64,000 nucleotides of DNA, taken from NCBI GenBank assembly GCA_029204225.1, contig CM055094.1, positions 5,388,063-5,452,062 of the forward strand, given 5' to 3'. Of the stretch, positions 42,902 to 54,068 are shown in pieces. The position numbers and the translations under genes were made by a program. The notes below the pieces were generated by a model, which was not told the origin of the DNA, made no database searches, and saw only the letters and a list, made by a program, of their open reading frames with translations. The number at the start of each line of letters is the position of its first letter. The stretch's first letter is position 1. The stretch is from Diphasiastrum complanatum (Eukaryota; Streptophyta; Lycopodiopsida; Lycopodiales; Lycopodiaceae).

Positions 42902-43731
42902 TATAGTCAGAGGTGTACTTCCAACAGATTATCGCCTCAATCCTTTTTATATTTGAAGCTCTCCCTTCTGTCGGCCGAGCCCCACAGCTCTCTTTTCTTC
43001 TTTATTAAATCAGCTTCAATGAAAATATCCCTTCCTCAAACTTAGCACGCCCACATCACCTGAAAGCCAAGTAGGAACCAGGTCATTTGTGTCCAAGCAA
43101 GCACACAACAAACGGAACATACCAACCAAAGCAAACACAGAGAATCCCTCTCAAGCCACAAACCCCCTGAGACTGGACGTAGGACCTTTGCCTAGCCGCG
43201 CCCACACAAATCTATCACAGAATTAGCCCACGGGGAAACATCCATCCAACCATCCGTGCTTTCACCATTAAGCAGCACATTGCCTCAGTCACGCCCCACC
43301 ACTTTTTGGTCGATAGCCCTTATAGCTAAACGATCGGCAGCTATCCCGCACCGGCAGCTAACCACCCGTGCTTTACACCCGAATTCGAGCAGCATCTCTG
43401 TATCAATGGTTAACCCGTACAGTTCGAATATGTCGCCCCGCACCCCACAAGGTACAGACCGTGCTTTCACCTACCTAGGCAGCACTTTGCCTCATCCGTC
43501 CTACGTGCAGACAGCGCCAGGCCCGAATCGCGAGAACTGACCGTGCTTACACCTCGAGGGCAGTACTTTGACTCATCAAGTCCCTCGTTCTGCCCACCAC
43601 CCCGACCGTGGACGCACCCGTGCTTACACTGTGGGCAGCACCTTGCGCAACGGTTGTCATGACAAATCCCAAAACGTGGCCATCCTTGTGAGACTTGCGT
43701 AGCTGACCGGCTAGTCGGCTCTAATACCACA
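42902..43731 (-). mobile_element. Leader and primer site of E3
   Basis: Contains on the minus strand a primer site at 43717-43729 (one mismatch to TGGTATCAGAGCC), CGTCCACGGTCGGGGTGGT, one CGATCGTTTAGCTATAAGGG unit, and GGTGAAAGCACGGATGGTTGG, all matching the first part of E1, E2 and E5 interiors. After about 43140 it diverges from them. Confidence 0.85.
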
Positions 43732-44651
43732 TGTTGCGTCGGCGCCTCAAAGGGCGCTGGGACTTGAGCGGTTTCCCCAACACGCACTTAAGTCTAACAT
43801 TCATCCATCATGCACTTACGTAAAAGCCAACTCAGAAACGTAACAAGCTTAACCATTCAGACTTAAGAAAACTGGAATCCCAACCAACCCGAAAGCCAAC
43901 TCAGAATCCGTCCCCAAGAGGTAACCAAAGGCAAAGACAAGCCACACATGAAACCCAAGGCATAGTGGTCGCCAAACTGACCAATTGGCAGAGCGGCAAG
44001 CCCCATGTCGATGACAGGGACCCTTAGGCACCAACGACGCAAAAAGGTTGTAGTAAGGGTCCTTCCACTTGGACCGGTCCCGAAGGCGAAACCGAAATGG
44101 TAATCATCCCCAAGGATCAACTTTTTAAGATTTGGAAGAGGTTACATTCATACATAGACTGACCGGTCTCGGGGCCACCAACACGTGCTGGGCATTGTGC
44201 CTGGCTCGTGCTGGTAGAGGGAGCTGAGACCTGGCGACTGGATTCCTGGCGCTGGTTGAGCTGCCCAAGATTCTGTCTGCCGGACTCCCCCTATAGTTCT
44301 GCTGTGATTCGGCGCACCCCCTCTGGTTTGAAACATAGTGCTTTCTGGTAAAGCACACTTTTTAGGACTTAGTTTTTATTTTGCTGATTAAGCCTAGCAA
44401 GCCTGGCAGAATCAGTCTGGCTCCCGGACATGGGTCCCGGGAGCCGTCCCGGCGACCGAATCAACCTGCTTTCCTGACTAGGCCATGACTCGAGCTCCAG
44501 AGCTAGCTCATGACTTTGTGACTACTTGACTGGCTCACCACAGGTCGGAGGCTCAGTCCTTGACATTCTAACTTGCTCTGGGACCTTAGGGAGTGTCACC
44601 CCTTTGAGTCTTACAGGGCACGCTGGGTGCACCCGAGTCAGCTTTACAACA
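43732..44651 (-). repeat. 5' LTR of E3 (family related to T)
   Basis: 920 bp. On the minus strand it begins TGTTGTAAAGCTGACTC and ends GACGCAACA just before the primer site. Ends share TGTTGTAAAGCT with family T, but the body is different. No second copy in the window. Confidence 0.85.
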
Positions 44652-44777
44652 GTTGCCCCATGGAAGTTCCTTTCCATACTTGTGTGTCGTCCACTCAAAA
44701 ATGTAAGCTCCTCTCACAACTCCCAACTAGATCAGATCACCTGGATCAAAACAAGTAGTCAGGGATAATTCAGGTCC
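44652..44777. other. Short unassigned spacer
   Basis: 126 bp between E3 LTR and the next LTR fragment; not matched elsewhere in the window. Confidence 0.5.
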
Positions 44778-45060
44778 AGGATTTTCTCTCTCTAGATTTT
44801 ATTGATCCCTAGGCTTCCTTTAATCATGCCTAGATCGTGTGAGGTGATTGCACATTGATCTGAGCTCTATGGACTTCGCTAGAACCGATCAAAGATTTTC
44901 AGCCATAGGAACTTGGCGCCTGTTGGATTCTGGTCATAGTGGTGCCGGGAGCAGCGTCGGCGCCGGTGGAGCCAGGAGCAGCAGGGGCGCTGCTGGCACC
45001 GAGGACAATGCTGGCGCCAATGGCACTGGATGTAAATCTTGTAAAGGTAGCTTTACAACA
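44778..45060 (-). mobile_element. Family-T LTR fragment L9 (5' part only)
   Basis: Minus strand, begins TGTTGTAAAG at 45060 and breaks off in the AGAGAGAAAATCC tract at 44778. Confidence 0.85.
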
Positions 45061-45545
45061 ATAGGATACCCCTCCAACTATCCGTGCTTTCACCATTAAG
45101 CAGCACATTGCCTCAGTCACGCCCCACCACTTTTTGGTCGATAGCCCTCATAGCTAAACGATCGGCAGCTATCTCACACCGACAGCTAACCATTCGTGCT
45201 TTACACCCAAATTCGAGCAGCATCTATGTATCAATAGTTAACCCGTACAGTTCGAATATGTCGCCCCGCACCCCACAAGGCACAGACCGTGCTTACACCA
45301 ACCTAATGGCAATACACCGTGCAGACAGCGCCAGGCCCGAACCGCGAGAACTGACCGTGCTTATACCTCAAGGGCAACACCTTGACTCATCAAGTCCCTC
45401 GTTCTGCCGACCACCCCGACCGTGGACGCACCCGTGCTTATACTGTGGGCAGCACCTTGCACAACAGTTGTCCTGATGAACCCCAAACAGTGGCCATTTC
45501 CGCGAGATCTGCATAGCTGACCGGCCAGTCGGCTCTGATACCACA
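45061..45545 (-). mobile_element. Family-T leader of E4 (truncated)
   Basis: Primer site GGCTCTGATACCA (plus sense) at 45531-45543 and one leader unit, ending at GGAGGGGTATCCTAT where LTR fragment L9 begins. In E2 the same point continues GTGGGCTGATTCC. Confidence 0.85.
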
Positions 45546-46741
45546 TGTAACGCAGGCATCCCAAAGGGAGTCGGGAACCACGACTTAGCTTCCCAGCCTT
45601 CAACTCTTGCCATCCAAACACACTTGACATACAAGCAGCCAACTCGCCAACAAAGATCAGACTTAACCAACTTGAAGTTCCGAAACCAACATTGAGATCC
45701 AACTTGGCGCCATGCCAGATCGAAGGTCTCGATGTGGGTGACTTCTCTCCGCGCCAGTCAAACTTAACCAACTCGAAGCTTCGTTACAAACGAGTAACAT
45801 CCATTCCAAGCAAGCGGTCTGACTTACATTAGACTTAACCAATTGAAAGCTTCGTCACGAGCGCTGGAAGCCAACCTGGCGCCACGCCAGACTGGACAGC
45901 CATAAACAGGTAACTTCCACCCAAGCAAGCCATCCAACTCAGCCGACAGGTTAGAGCCCGTTCCCCAAGAGCTTAACCCATTCACGTTCATGCAAGGAAC
46001 ACTCAGAACCACAAGTCGCGACAGATATGGAAACAACCAGTTCCTGGACCAAATGGTCCCGAAAGCATATCGCTGGCGCCACGGACCGAATGGTCCCGAC
46101 GGCATACCTTTGGCGTCCCGGGATACGACCCTCAACTATGTGCCAACTTAAAAATTTTGAAGCGGCCTTACAACTGGCGCTTTTACCGAACACTGAAACC
46201 CAGAAGGTAATCAGAGTCAGTTTGAGAAAAATCTCACTTTATTGATAAATCGGAGAAGGTTACATTTCAAGTGTGTGACCGACCCTAGTCTCCGGGGAGC
46301 TAGCATGCCATGGCGAGTGCCAGGACAACATTCCAACAAGGGAGGCTGAGACTTGGTTGGAGCTCGCCCTGAGTCGCAACCCGCACTCCCCTATAGTATT
46401 GGTGGGATTCGGCACCCCCCTCATACCAAGTACTCTACCCAGGCTGGTAAAGCACGTTTTTCTCTCTCTAGAATTTTCTCTCTAGAAAGTTATTTTCTCT
46501 CTCTAGATTTTATTGATCCTCAGGCTTCCTTTAGTCATTCCTAGATCATGTGAGGTGATTGCACATCGATCTGAGCTCTCTAGACTTCGCTAGAACCGAT
46601 CAAAGATTTGCAGCCATAAGAACTTGGCGCCGGCTGAATTTTGGTCACAGTGGCTCCTAGAGCGATGTCGGCACCGGTAGCAATAGGGGCGCTGCTGCGC
46701 CAGTGGCGCTGAAAGTAAAGCTCGTAAAGGTAGCTTTACAA
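45546..46741 (-). mobile_element. Family-T 5' LTR of E4 (L10)
   Basis: 3' terminus TGTAACGC at 45546, 5' terminus CTTTACAA near 46741 with the last two bases altered. More diverged than the other LTRs (several substitutions, missing words in the GGCGCC block), so it is an older insertion. It truncates the N-terminal part of VLIG copy C. Confidence 0.85.
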
Positions 46742-48369
46742 TGCAAATGAATTGTCAACTTCAGAGTAGGCACTTAAAGGGTGACACTGGAGATGGCCCC
46801 ACAGTGGTAGAGTTTGGAATCGGCTTTCTGAGGACACCAGATAATCAGCTACAAGAGCATACGCCATGCTTCGTATTTTGTGTGTGGGGCGATCACAATC
46901 GGCTGGGGGAGTTTTTGGGTGAGGTTGCAGACATGATCGTCGTAGAAACGGAGCCAGATAAGAAAGCAAGCTTTCTTCCGTGGACTGAAGGTCATCCCAA
47001 TGTCGACATACTCTACTGGAATATCAATTCAGAAAAGAAGGGTCTCAGCATTGACAAAGACTTCAAACGTATGTGGGGATCCTTTAAACAGTTGACTGAG
47101 GATATCCGGAAATACTTGGTGAGAGCCATTAATCTGGGGAGATTCAAAGGCCGGAATGGTCAAGCTGCAACTTTGAAAGAATGTCTGAGTGGAATTCCTC
47201 CATTGAACAAGGAAACCCCCATTTCCAATATTGCGAATCTTGATGACATAGAGAGGGCGAGGGATTCTCTTCGGTTGCAGAAAACCTTTGCCGAGGAAGC
47301 ACATCTTTACTTTGAGTCACTGCGGCAGAAACAAGATAAGGAGAAACTTGAGCACAAGATGAGGGGAATTCAAAGAGAACGTGCAAGTGCTGCTCATGAA
47401 GTGCAGAAATTGCCAATTCTTCGATTCTTTCTGCAACTGCTTTCGGAGAAGCATCACGTGAAACGGAAGATTGGCATCGTGCACTTCCAGCTGTCAATAG
47501 ACAAGAAGCTGCAATCGACTCTTGAAAAGACTGCCAAAACTGTGGACGAGGCTTTCGATGCGTCTCGGAAGAAACCAGAAAGTTCTGAGTTGAAGCACAA
47601 GTACAGAGAAGCTAAAAAAGATCATATGAACCAGATGTTAGGTTTGGAGCACCTATGGAGAGAGTTGAGCCACATATTTGTCGCAGAACCAAGCAAGAGG
47701 GAGCTCCCGAGGCTGGCAGCGCACCACTTGCTGGATGGCTTCCCATTGGAAATCCTAGATGGAGATGCAGCCATGTTTCACAAACTGTGGGTGGAGACAG
47801 TCTTGGTTGAGCTGGACACAGTGCTGCTTGCTACGTTAAAACATAAGCCCAAGGTGTTCGTGCTGAGTATAGTAGGACTCCAAAGCAGCGGTAAATCCAC
47901 TCTTCTCAACCTCATGTTTGGCACACAGCTCAAGACAAGTGCGGGCCAGTGCACCCGTGGGGTATATCTTCAGCTTGTGAAGTCAGAGTGGCGAGAATTT
48001 GACTACGTGCTGCTGCTAGATACGGAGGGGATAAGGGCCTCGGAATATTATGGCCTTCAGGATGCCGAGTCAAAAGACAACCGCCTGGCAACTTTTGCTA
48101 TTCTTCCCGCAGATGCTTGTATTATAATGGTCGCCAACGAAGAAGACAACGGGCTCAAAGATGTACTCCCCATGGTGGTGTTAGCATTCAAAGGATCTGC
48201 CATGGCTGATAAGTATGCTGGTCGGCTGCAGGCAAAGTTGTTTTTTGTTTATAGGAGTGTTGACACAAATGACGTGAAAAAGCTAAAAAAAAACCAGCAA
48301 ACTTCTAGAAGACTTGCAAGATGCTTCCTTCAAGATTGTTGGAATAGGACAGCGAAGCTCACAAGCTGC
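46742..48369 (+). pseudogene. VLIG/GVIN-type large GTPase, copy C, N-terminal half
   Basis: Open from 46741 to about 48300. It begins within the region equivalent to VEILYWNIN of copy B plus about 90 further residues (GDTGDGPTVVEFGIGFLRTP). The Y-SH...GG region is missing, lost at the LTR junction. Key motifs by residue of this frame: P-loop GLQSSGKST at about 379-387 (47875-47901), SAGQCTRGVYLQ, G3 DTEG at about 427-430 (48019-48030), DACIIMVANEEDNG, and LFFVYRSVDTNDV. A shift of one base near 48302 takes the reading to EDLQDASF..., which matches copy B. At CATCA (48370-48374) the gene is split by a compound LTR element and resumes at 54069. The last residues of the open frame past 48369 are LTR-derived. 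Confidence 0.9.
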
Positions 48370-48374
48370 CATCA

Positions 48375-48862
48375 TGTTGTAAAGCTACCTTTACAAGCTT
48401 TACTTGCGGCGCCATCGGCGCCAGCTATGTCCCGCGCCACTGCTGCTCCCGGCTCCAACGGCGCTGGCGTCGCTCCCGGCGCCACTGTGACCAGAATCCA
48501 GCCGGCGCCAAGTTCCTATGGCTGAAAATCTTTGATCGGTTCTAGCGAAGTCCAGAGAGCTCAGATCGATGTGCAATCACCTCACACGATCTAGGCATGA
48601 TTAAAGGAAGCCTGGGGATCAATAAAATCTAGAGAGAGAAAATGACTTTCTAGAAAGAGAAAATCCTAGAGAGAGAAAAACGTGCTTTACCAGCTTGGGT
48701 AGAGTGCTTGGTATGAGGGGGGTGCCGAATCACACCAATACTATAGGGGAGTGCGGGTTGCGACTCAGGGCGAGCTCCAACCAAGTCTCAGCCTCCCTTG
48801 CTGGAATGTTGTCATGGCTCTCGCCTTGGAATGCTAGCGCCCCGGAGACTAGGGTCGGTCAC
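48375..48862 (+). repeat. Truncated outer LTR (L11)
   Basis: First 488 bp of a family-T LTR, ending within GGGTCGGTCAC where a complete LTR starts. Confidence 0.9.
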
Positions 48863-50092
48863 TGTTGTAAAGCTACCTTTACAAGCTTTACTTGCGGCGC
48901 CATCGGCGCCAGCTATGTCCCCGGCGCCAGCAGCGCCCCTGCTGCTCCCGGCGCCGCTCCCGGCGCCACTGTGACCAGAATCCAGCCGGCGCCAAGTTCC
49001 TATGGCTGAAAATCTTTGATCGGTTCTAGCGAAGTCCAGAGAGCTCAGATCGATGTGCAATCACCTCACACGATCTAGGCATGATTAAAGGAAGCCTGGG
49101 GATCAATAAAATCTAGAGAGAGAAAATGACATTCTAGAAAGAGAAAATCCTAGAGAGAGAAAAACGTGCTTTACCAGCTTGGGTAGAGTGCTTGGTATGA
49201 GGGGGGGTGCCGAATCACACCAATACTATAGGGGAGTGCGGGTTGCGACTCAGGGCGAGCTCCAACCAAGTCTCAGCCTCCCTTGCTGGAATGTTGTCAT
49301 GGCTCTCGCCTTGGCATGCTAGCGCCCCGGAGACTAGGGTCGGTCACACACTTGAAATGTAACCTTCTCAGATTTATCAATAAAGTGGGATTTTCCTCAA
49401 ACTGACTCTGATTACCTTCTGGGTTTCAGTGTTCGGTAAAAGCGCCAGTTGTAAGGCCGCTTTCCAAATTTTTAATTTGGCACATAGCTGAGGGTCGTAT
49501 CCCGGGACGCCAGCGGTATGCCGTCGGGACCATTCGGTCCGTGGCGCCAGCGGTATGCTGTCGGGACCATTTGGTCCAGGAACTGGTTGTTTCCATATCT
49601 GTCGCGGCTTGTGGTTCTGAGTGTTCCTTGCATGAACGTGAATGGGTTAAGCTCTTGGGGAACGGGCTCTAACCTGTCGGCTGAGTTGGATGGCTTGCTT
49701 GGGTGGATGTTACCTGTCTATGGCTGTCCAGTCTGGCGTGGCGCCAGGTTGGCTTCCAGCGCTCGTGACGAAGCTTTCAGTTGGTTAAGTCTGATGTAAG
49801 TCAGACCGCTTGCTTGGAATGGATGTTACTCGTTTGTAACGAAGCTTCGAGTTGGTTAAGTTTGATGTATGTCGGGCGGCTTGCTTGGAGGGAAGTCACC
49901 CACATCGGGACCCCCGATCTGGCATGGCGCCAGGTTGGATCTCAATGTTGGTTTTCGGAACTTCATGTTGGTTAAGTCTGATCGTTGTTGGCGAGTTGGC
50001 TGCTTGTATGTCAAGTGGGTTTGGATGGCAAGAGTTGAAGGCTGGGAAGCTAAGTCGTGGTTCCCGGCTCCCTTTGGGATGCCTGCGCTACA
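48863..50092 (+). repeat. Full 5' LTR of E5 (L12)
   Basis: 1,230 bp. Shares E1-specific bases (CCCACATCGGG, AACTTCATGTTGG, CTTTCCAAATTTTTAATTTGG). Confidence 0.93.
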
Positions 50093-50094
50093 TG

Positions 50095-50107
50095 TGGTAT
50101 CAGAGCC
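50095..50107 (+). promoter_or_regulatory. Primer-binding site of E5
   Basis: TGGTATCAGAGCC two bases after the LTR. Confidence 0.9.
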
Positions 50108-50403
50108 GACTGGCCGGTCAGCTATGCGGATCTCACGGAAATGGCCACGATTTGGGGTTCATCAAGACAACTGTTGTGCAAGGTGCTGCCCACAGTGTAA
50201 GCACGGGTGCGTCCACGGTCGGGGTGGTTGGCAGGACGGGGGCTTGATGAGTCAAAGTGCTGCCCTTGAGGTGTAAGCACGGTCAGTTTCCGCGGTTCGG
50301 GCCTGGCGCCGTCTGCACGTAGGACAGATGAGGCAATGTGCTGCCATTAGGATGGTGTAAGCACGGTCTGTGCCTTGTGGGGTGCGGGGTGACATATTCA
50401 CGA

Positions 50404-50970
50404 TGACCACCGTTCGTTTAGCTATAAGGGCTATCGACCAAATTTGGTGGGGGCGTTACTGAGGCAATGTGCTGCCTAACGGTGAAAGCACGGGTGCGTC
50501 CACGATTTGGGTGGTATGCTGCCGATCGTTTAGCTATAAGGGCTATCAACTAAATTTGGTGGGGGCGTTACTGAGGCAATGTGCTGCCTAACGGTGAAAG
50601 CACGGGTGCGTCCACGGGGGTGGTATATTCAAGGATAGCTGCCATTCGTTTAGCTATAAGGGCTATCGACCAAATTTTGTGGGGGCGTTACTGAGGCAAT
50701 GTGCTGCCTAACGGTGAAAGCACGGGTGCGTCCACGATTGGGGGGTACGCTGCCGATCGTTTAGCTATAAGGGCTATCGACTAGATTTGGTGGGGGCGTT
50801 ACTGAGGCAATGTGCTGCCTGACGGTGAAAGCACGGGTGCGTCCACGGGGGTGGTATATTCAAGGATAGCTGCCGATCGTTTAGCTATAAGGGCTATCGA
50901 CCAAAAAGTGGTGGGGCGTGACTGAGGCAATGTGCTGCTTAATGGTGAAAGCACGGATGGTTGGAGGGGT
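50404..50970 (+). repeat. Leader tandem repeat of E5, five units
   Basis: CGTTTAGCTATAAGGGCTAT occurs in units starting about 50410, 50521, 50643, 50754 and 50874. Each ends GGTGAAAGCACGG(G/A)TG. Same count and unit order as E1. Confidence 0.9.
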
Positions 50971-52818
50971 GTCCTATGTGGGCTGATTCTGTGATCGATT
51001 TGTATGGGCGCGGCCAGGCAAAGGTCCGTTGGCAGGACCATCTCAAAGGGGGACCTTGTCTTTGTTACTTGTTAGTAAACCTGCCTGAGTGTCTTACTTG
51101 TATGTATTCGTGGTGAGTCTTAGTACTCGTGCTTTTCCTGGTTTGCATGATTGCTTGTGATACAAGGAGCTGATGGCTCGAGAAGGAACCTTTTCTTTTG
51201 AAGGCTGATACCATCAAACAAAGAGGACTACAGAATCTGTGGGGCGGATTTGCAGTTCAAGTACTCACACGTGAACGACAACGAAACGACTCAATGTTTG
51301 CAAAGGATGGATGGCTAGCCTATTTCTTGGGTTAGTTTCATTTGCGACAACGCCCACCAGACGCAAGCAGGAAGTCAAAAGTTGGAAAGGGCAATTTCAG
51401 GGGAGATCTTCTATGGAGCAGTTGGTCTTCATTTTGGGACGGCCACCTTCGGAACTGAAACTCACTGAGTATGGGTGATATCCAGTATCAGTTGGGTTTT
51501 TCCTCAAAGGGGAAAAGACTAGGATCCTCTTCAGAGATTGGCAACAAGTTGGATCGAGCCATAATCCTAGCAGATGGGAAGCAAAGTGTTGGAAAGGCTT
51601 TTTGTCCGAAGAACTCTACTCTAAAGTCCGATCAGCTGATTTATTAAGTGGAGGGGAACTATCACACACACCTCTCTCTTGGGGCAAATTTTGAATTAAA
51701 GTTGATCAAAATGGGGGCAAATTCAAGGTGACCTAGCCATACTCACACGAGGAGACTGGCGAACTTTGGACCTAATAAGTTGACAAGTTTTTGTTGTGGA
51801 AAGGAAAGTTTGTTATAGGCTTTCTCTAGACCAGCAATGATGAGGAAACATATGAGTACGCTGGCTTGTGTTACGTGTAAGGCAGCTGATCAATGAAGGA
51901 ACTGAGAAAGTTGAGTCTTGCATGAGAGACTTGGTATTTCGAACGAACGCTAAGGGACAGTTCGCGTTGAGATCGGACTAGTGCAAACTCTGGGTGCATG
52001 TGTCTGATTCAAAGAGAGCTACTTGAAGCCAAGCTCGATGTACACTTCTTGTTTTGACTGTGAGGCAACTGACCAGTGATGGAATTGTGAAAGTCAAGTT
52101 TTGCGCGACGGACATGGTGCTTCAAACAAACGCGAAGAGATAGTTCGGATGCGGATCAAACTGGTGCGACACTTTGGCTTTCCACGAGGTCAATGGTTAC
52201 ATTTGGGCTGATTCAAAGAGCTACTTCAAGCTAAGTGAGAGGTGCATTGCGGAGTACTCAATCTTTGCCTACCTTAAAGAGCCAAGATGGAAAAGTATCA
52301 AGATCAGGCTTGGACAAGGAGAGAAATCAAGGTGCAGAAGCAACAAGGCACGGAGTGGACCATAAAGTGGGCAATCAAACGATAAATCCTTCGGCTCAGG
52401 GAGCCTTGATACCTGTGCGGAACTGAACAAACCTGGAGCTCAGGGAGCTCAACACAAAGTGCATCAAGGACAAATCAGGAGCTCAAAGGAGTTCCAAAGT
52501 CGAAAGTCAGAAGCGACAGGGGCGAACATTTCAAAGAAAGGCCTCTGTCACCAATTAATAAGGTTCTCGGGTTTTACGAAAGCGATATCAAATCTACGCT
52601 TTTCCCAGACAAAGATATATTTTCAAGTTATGTAATTTTTCAGTACAAAGAGCTGAGCCTCCGACTTGTGGTGTGCCAGCTTCAATGTTAATAAAAAGTG
52701 GCCAGTAAATTGAGTACTGTGCCTAGTAGCTTAAATGTATAGTCATTTTAATTGGGAGACACCTTTACTTTAATCTGACATCTGATGAGGACATCAGATT
52801 TTATAAAGGTGGGGTGGA
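50971..52818 (+). mobile_element. Non-coding interior of E5
   Basis: Colinear with E1 and E2 interiors. Short frames (for example at 52174-52365) recur in all three copies but carry no gag, protease, RT or integrase motif. Ends in the polypurine tract at 52805-52818. Confidence 0.8.
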
Positions 52819-54063
52819 TGTTGTAAAGCTACCTTTACAAGCTTTACTTGCGGCGCCATCGGCGCCAGCTATGTCCCCGGCGCCAGCAGCGCCCCTGCTG
52901 CTCCCGGCGCCAACGGCGCCGGCGCCGCTCCTGGCGCCATTGTGACCAGAATCCAGCCGGCGCCAAGTTCCTATGGCTGAAAATCTTTGATCGGTTCTAG
53001 CGAAGTCCAGAGAGCTCAGATCGATGTGCAATCACCTCACACGATCTAGGCATGATTAAAGGAAGCCTGAGGATCAATAAAATCTAGAGAGAGAAAATGA
53101 CTTTCTAGAAAGAGAAAATCCTAGAGAGAGAAAAACGTGCTTTACCAGCTTGGGTAGAGTGCTTGGTATGAGGGGGGGTGCCGAATCACACCAATACTAT
53201 AGGGGAGTGCAGGTTGCGACTCAGGGCGAGCTCCAACCAAGTCTCAGCCTCCCTTGCTGGAATGTTGTCATGGCTCTCGCCTTGGCATGCTAGCGCCCCG
53301 GAGACTAGGGTCGGTCACACACTTGAAATGTAACCTTCTCAGATTTATCAATAAAGTGGGATTTTCCTCAAACTGACTCTGATTACCTTCTGGGTTTCAG
53401 TGTTCGGTAAAAGCGCTAGTTGTAAGGCCGCTTTCAAAATTTTTAACTTGGCACATAGCTGAGGGTCGTATCCCGGGACGCCAGCGGTATGCCGTCGGGA
53501 CCATTCGGTCCGTGGCGCCAGCGGTATGCTGTCGGGATCATTTGGTCCAAGAACTGGTTGTTTCCATATCTGTCGCGGCTTGTGGTTCTGAGTGTTCCTT
53601 GCATGAACGTGAATGGGTTAAGCTCTTGGGGAACGGGCTCTAACCTGTCGGCTGAGTTGGATGGCTTGCTTTGGTGGATGTTACCTGTTTATGGCTGTCC
53701 AGTCTGGCGTGGCGCCAGGTTGGCTTCCAGCGCTCGTGACAAAGCTTTCAGTTGGTTAAGTCTGATGTAAGTCAGACCGCTTGCTTGGAATGGATGTTAT
53801 TCGTTGGTAACGAAGCTTCGAGTTGGTTAAGTTTGATGTATGTCGGGCGGCTTGCTTGGATGGAAGTCACCCACGTCGGGACCCCCGATCTGGCATGGCG
53901 CCAGGTTGGATCTCAATGTTGGTTTTCGGAACTTTAAGTTGGTTAAGTCTGATCGTTGTTGGCGAGTTGGCTGCTTGTATGTCAAGTGGGTTTGGATGGC
54001 AAGAGTTGAAGGCTGGGAAGCTAAGTCGTGGTTCCCGGCTCCCTTTGGGATGCCTGCGCTACA
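52819..54063 (+). repeat. 3' LTR of the compound element (L13)
   Basis: 1,245 bp, with subtype bases different from L12 (CCCACGTCGGG, AACTTTAAGTTGG, CTTTCAAAATTTTTAACTTGG, GAAGCCTGAGG) and additional GGCGCC words. Followed by CATCA. Confidence 0.93.
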
Positions 54064-54068
54064 CATCA

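Larger units (their letters stand above)
48375..54063 (+). mobile_element. Compound family-T element in copy C (E5 with extra 5' LTR piece)
   Basis: Outer ends are TGTTGTAAAG at 48375 and GCGCTACA at 54063, flanked by CATCA on both sides (48370-48374 and 54064-54068). Order: LTR first 488 bp (48375-48862), a full LTR (48863-50092), primer site, interior, full LTR (52819-54063). The inner junction GTCAC|TGTTGTAAAG has no matching duplication on the right. The inner 5' LTR and interior are close to E1, whereas the 3' LTR differs at many positions. No coding capacity. Confidence 0.93.

Noticed and set aside
48370-48525. C-terminal end of the 594-codon GTPase frame
   Set aside because: Residues after CATCA come from the LTR of the compound element, not from the gene.
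50404-50970. CRISPR-like array
   Set aside because: Units are contiguous 97-121-bp tandem repeats in an LTR element leader, not short repeats with unique spacers.
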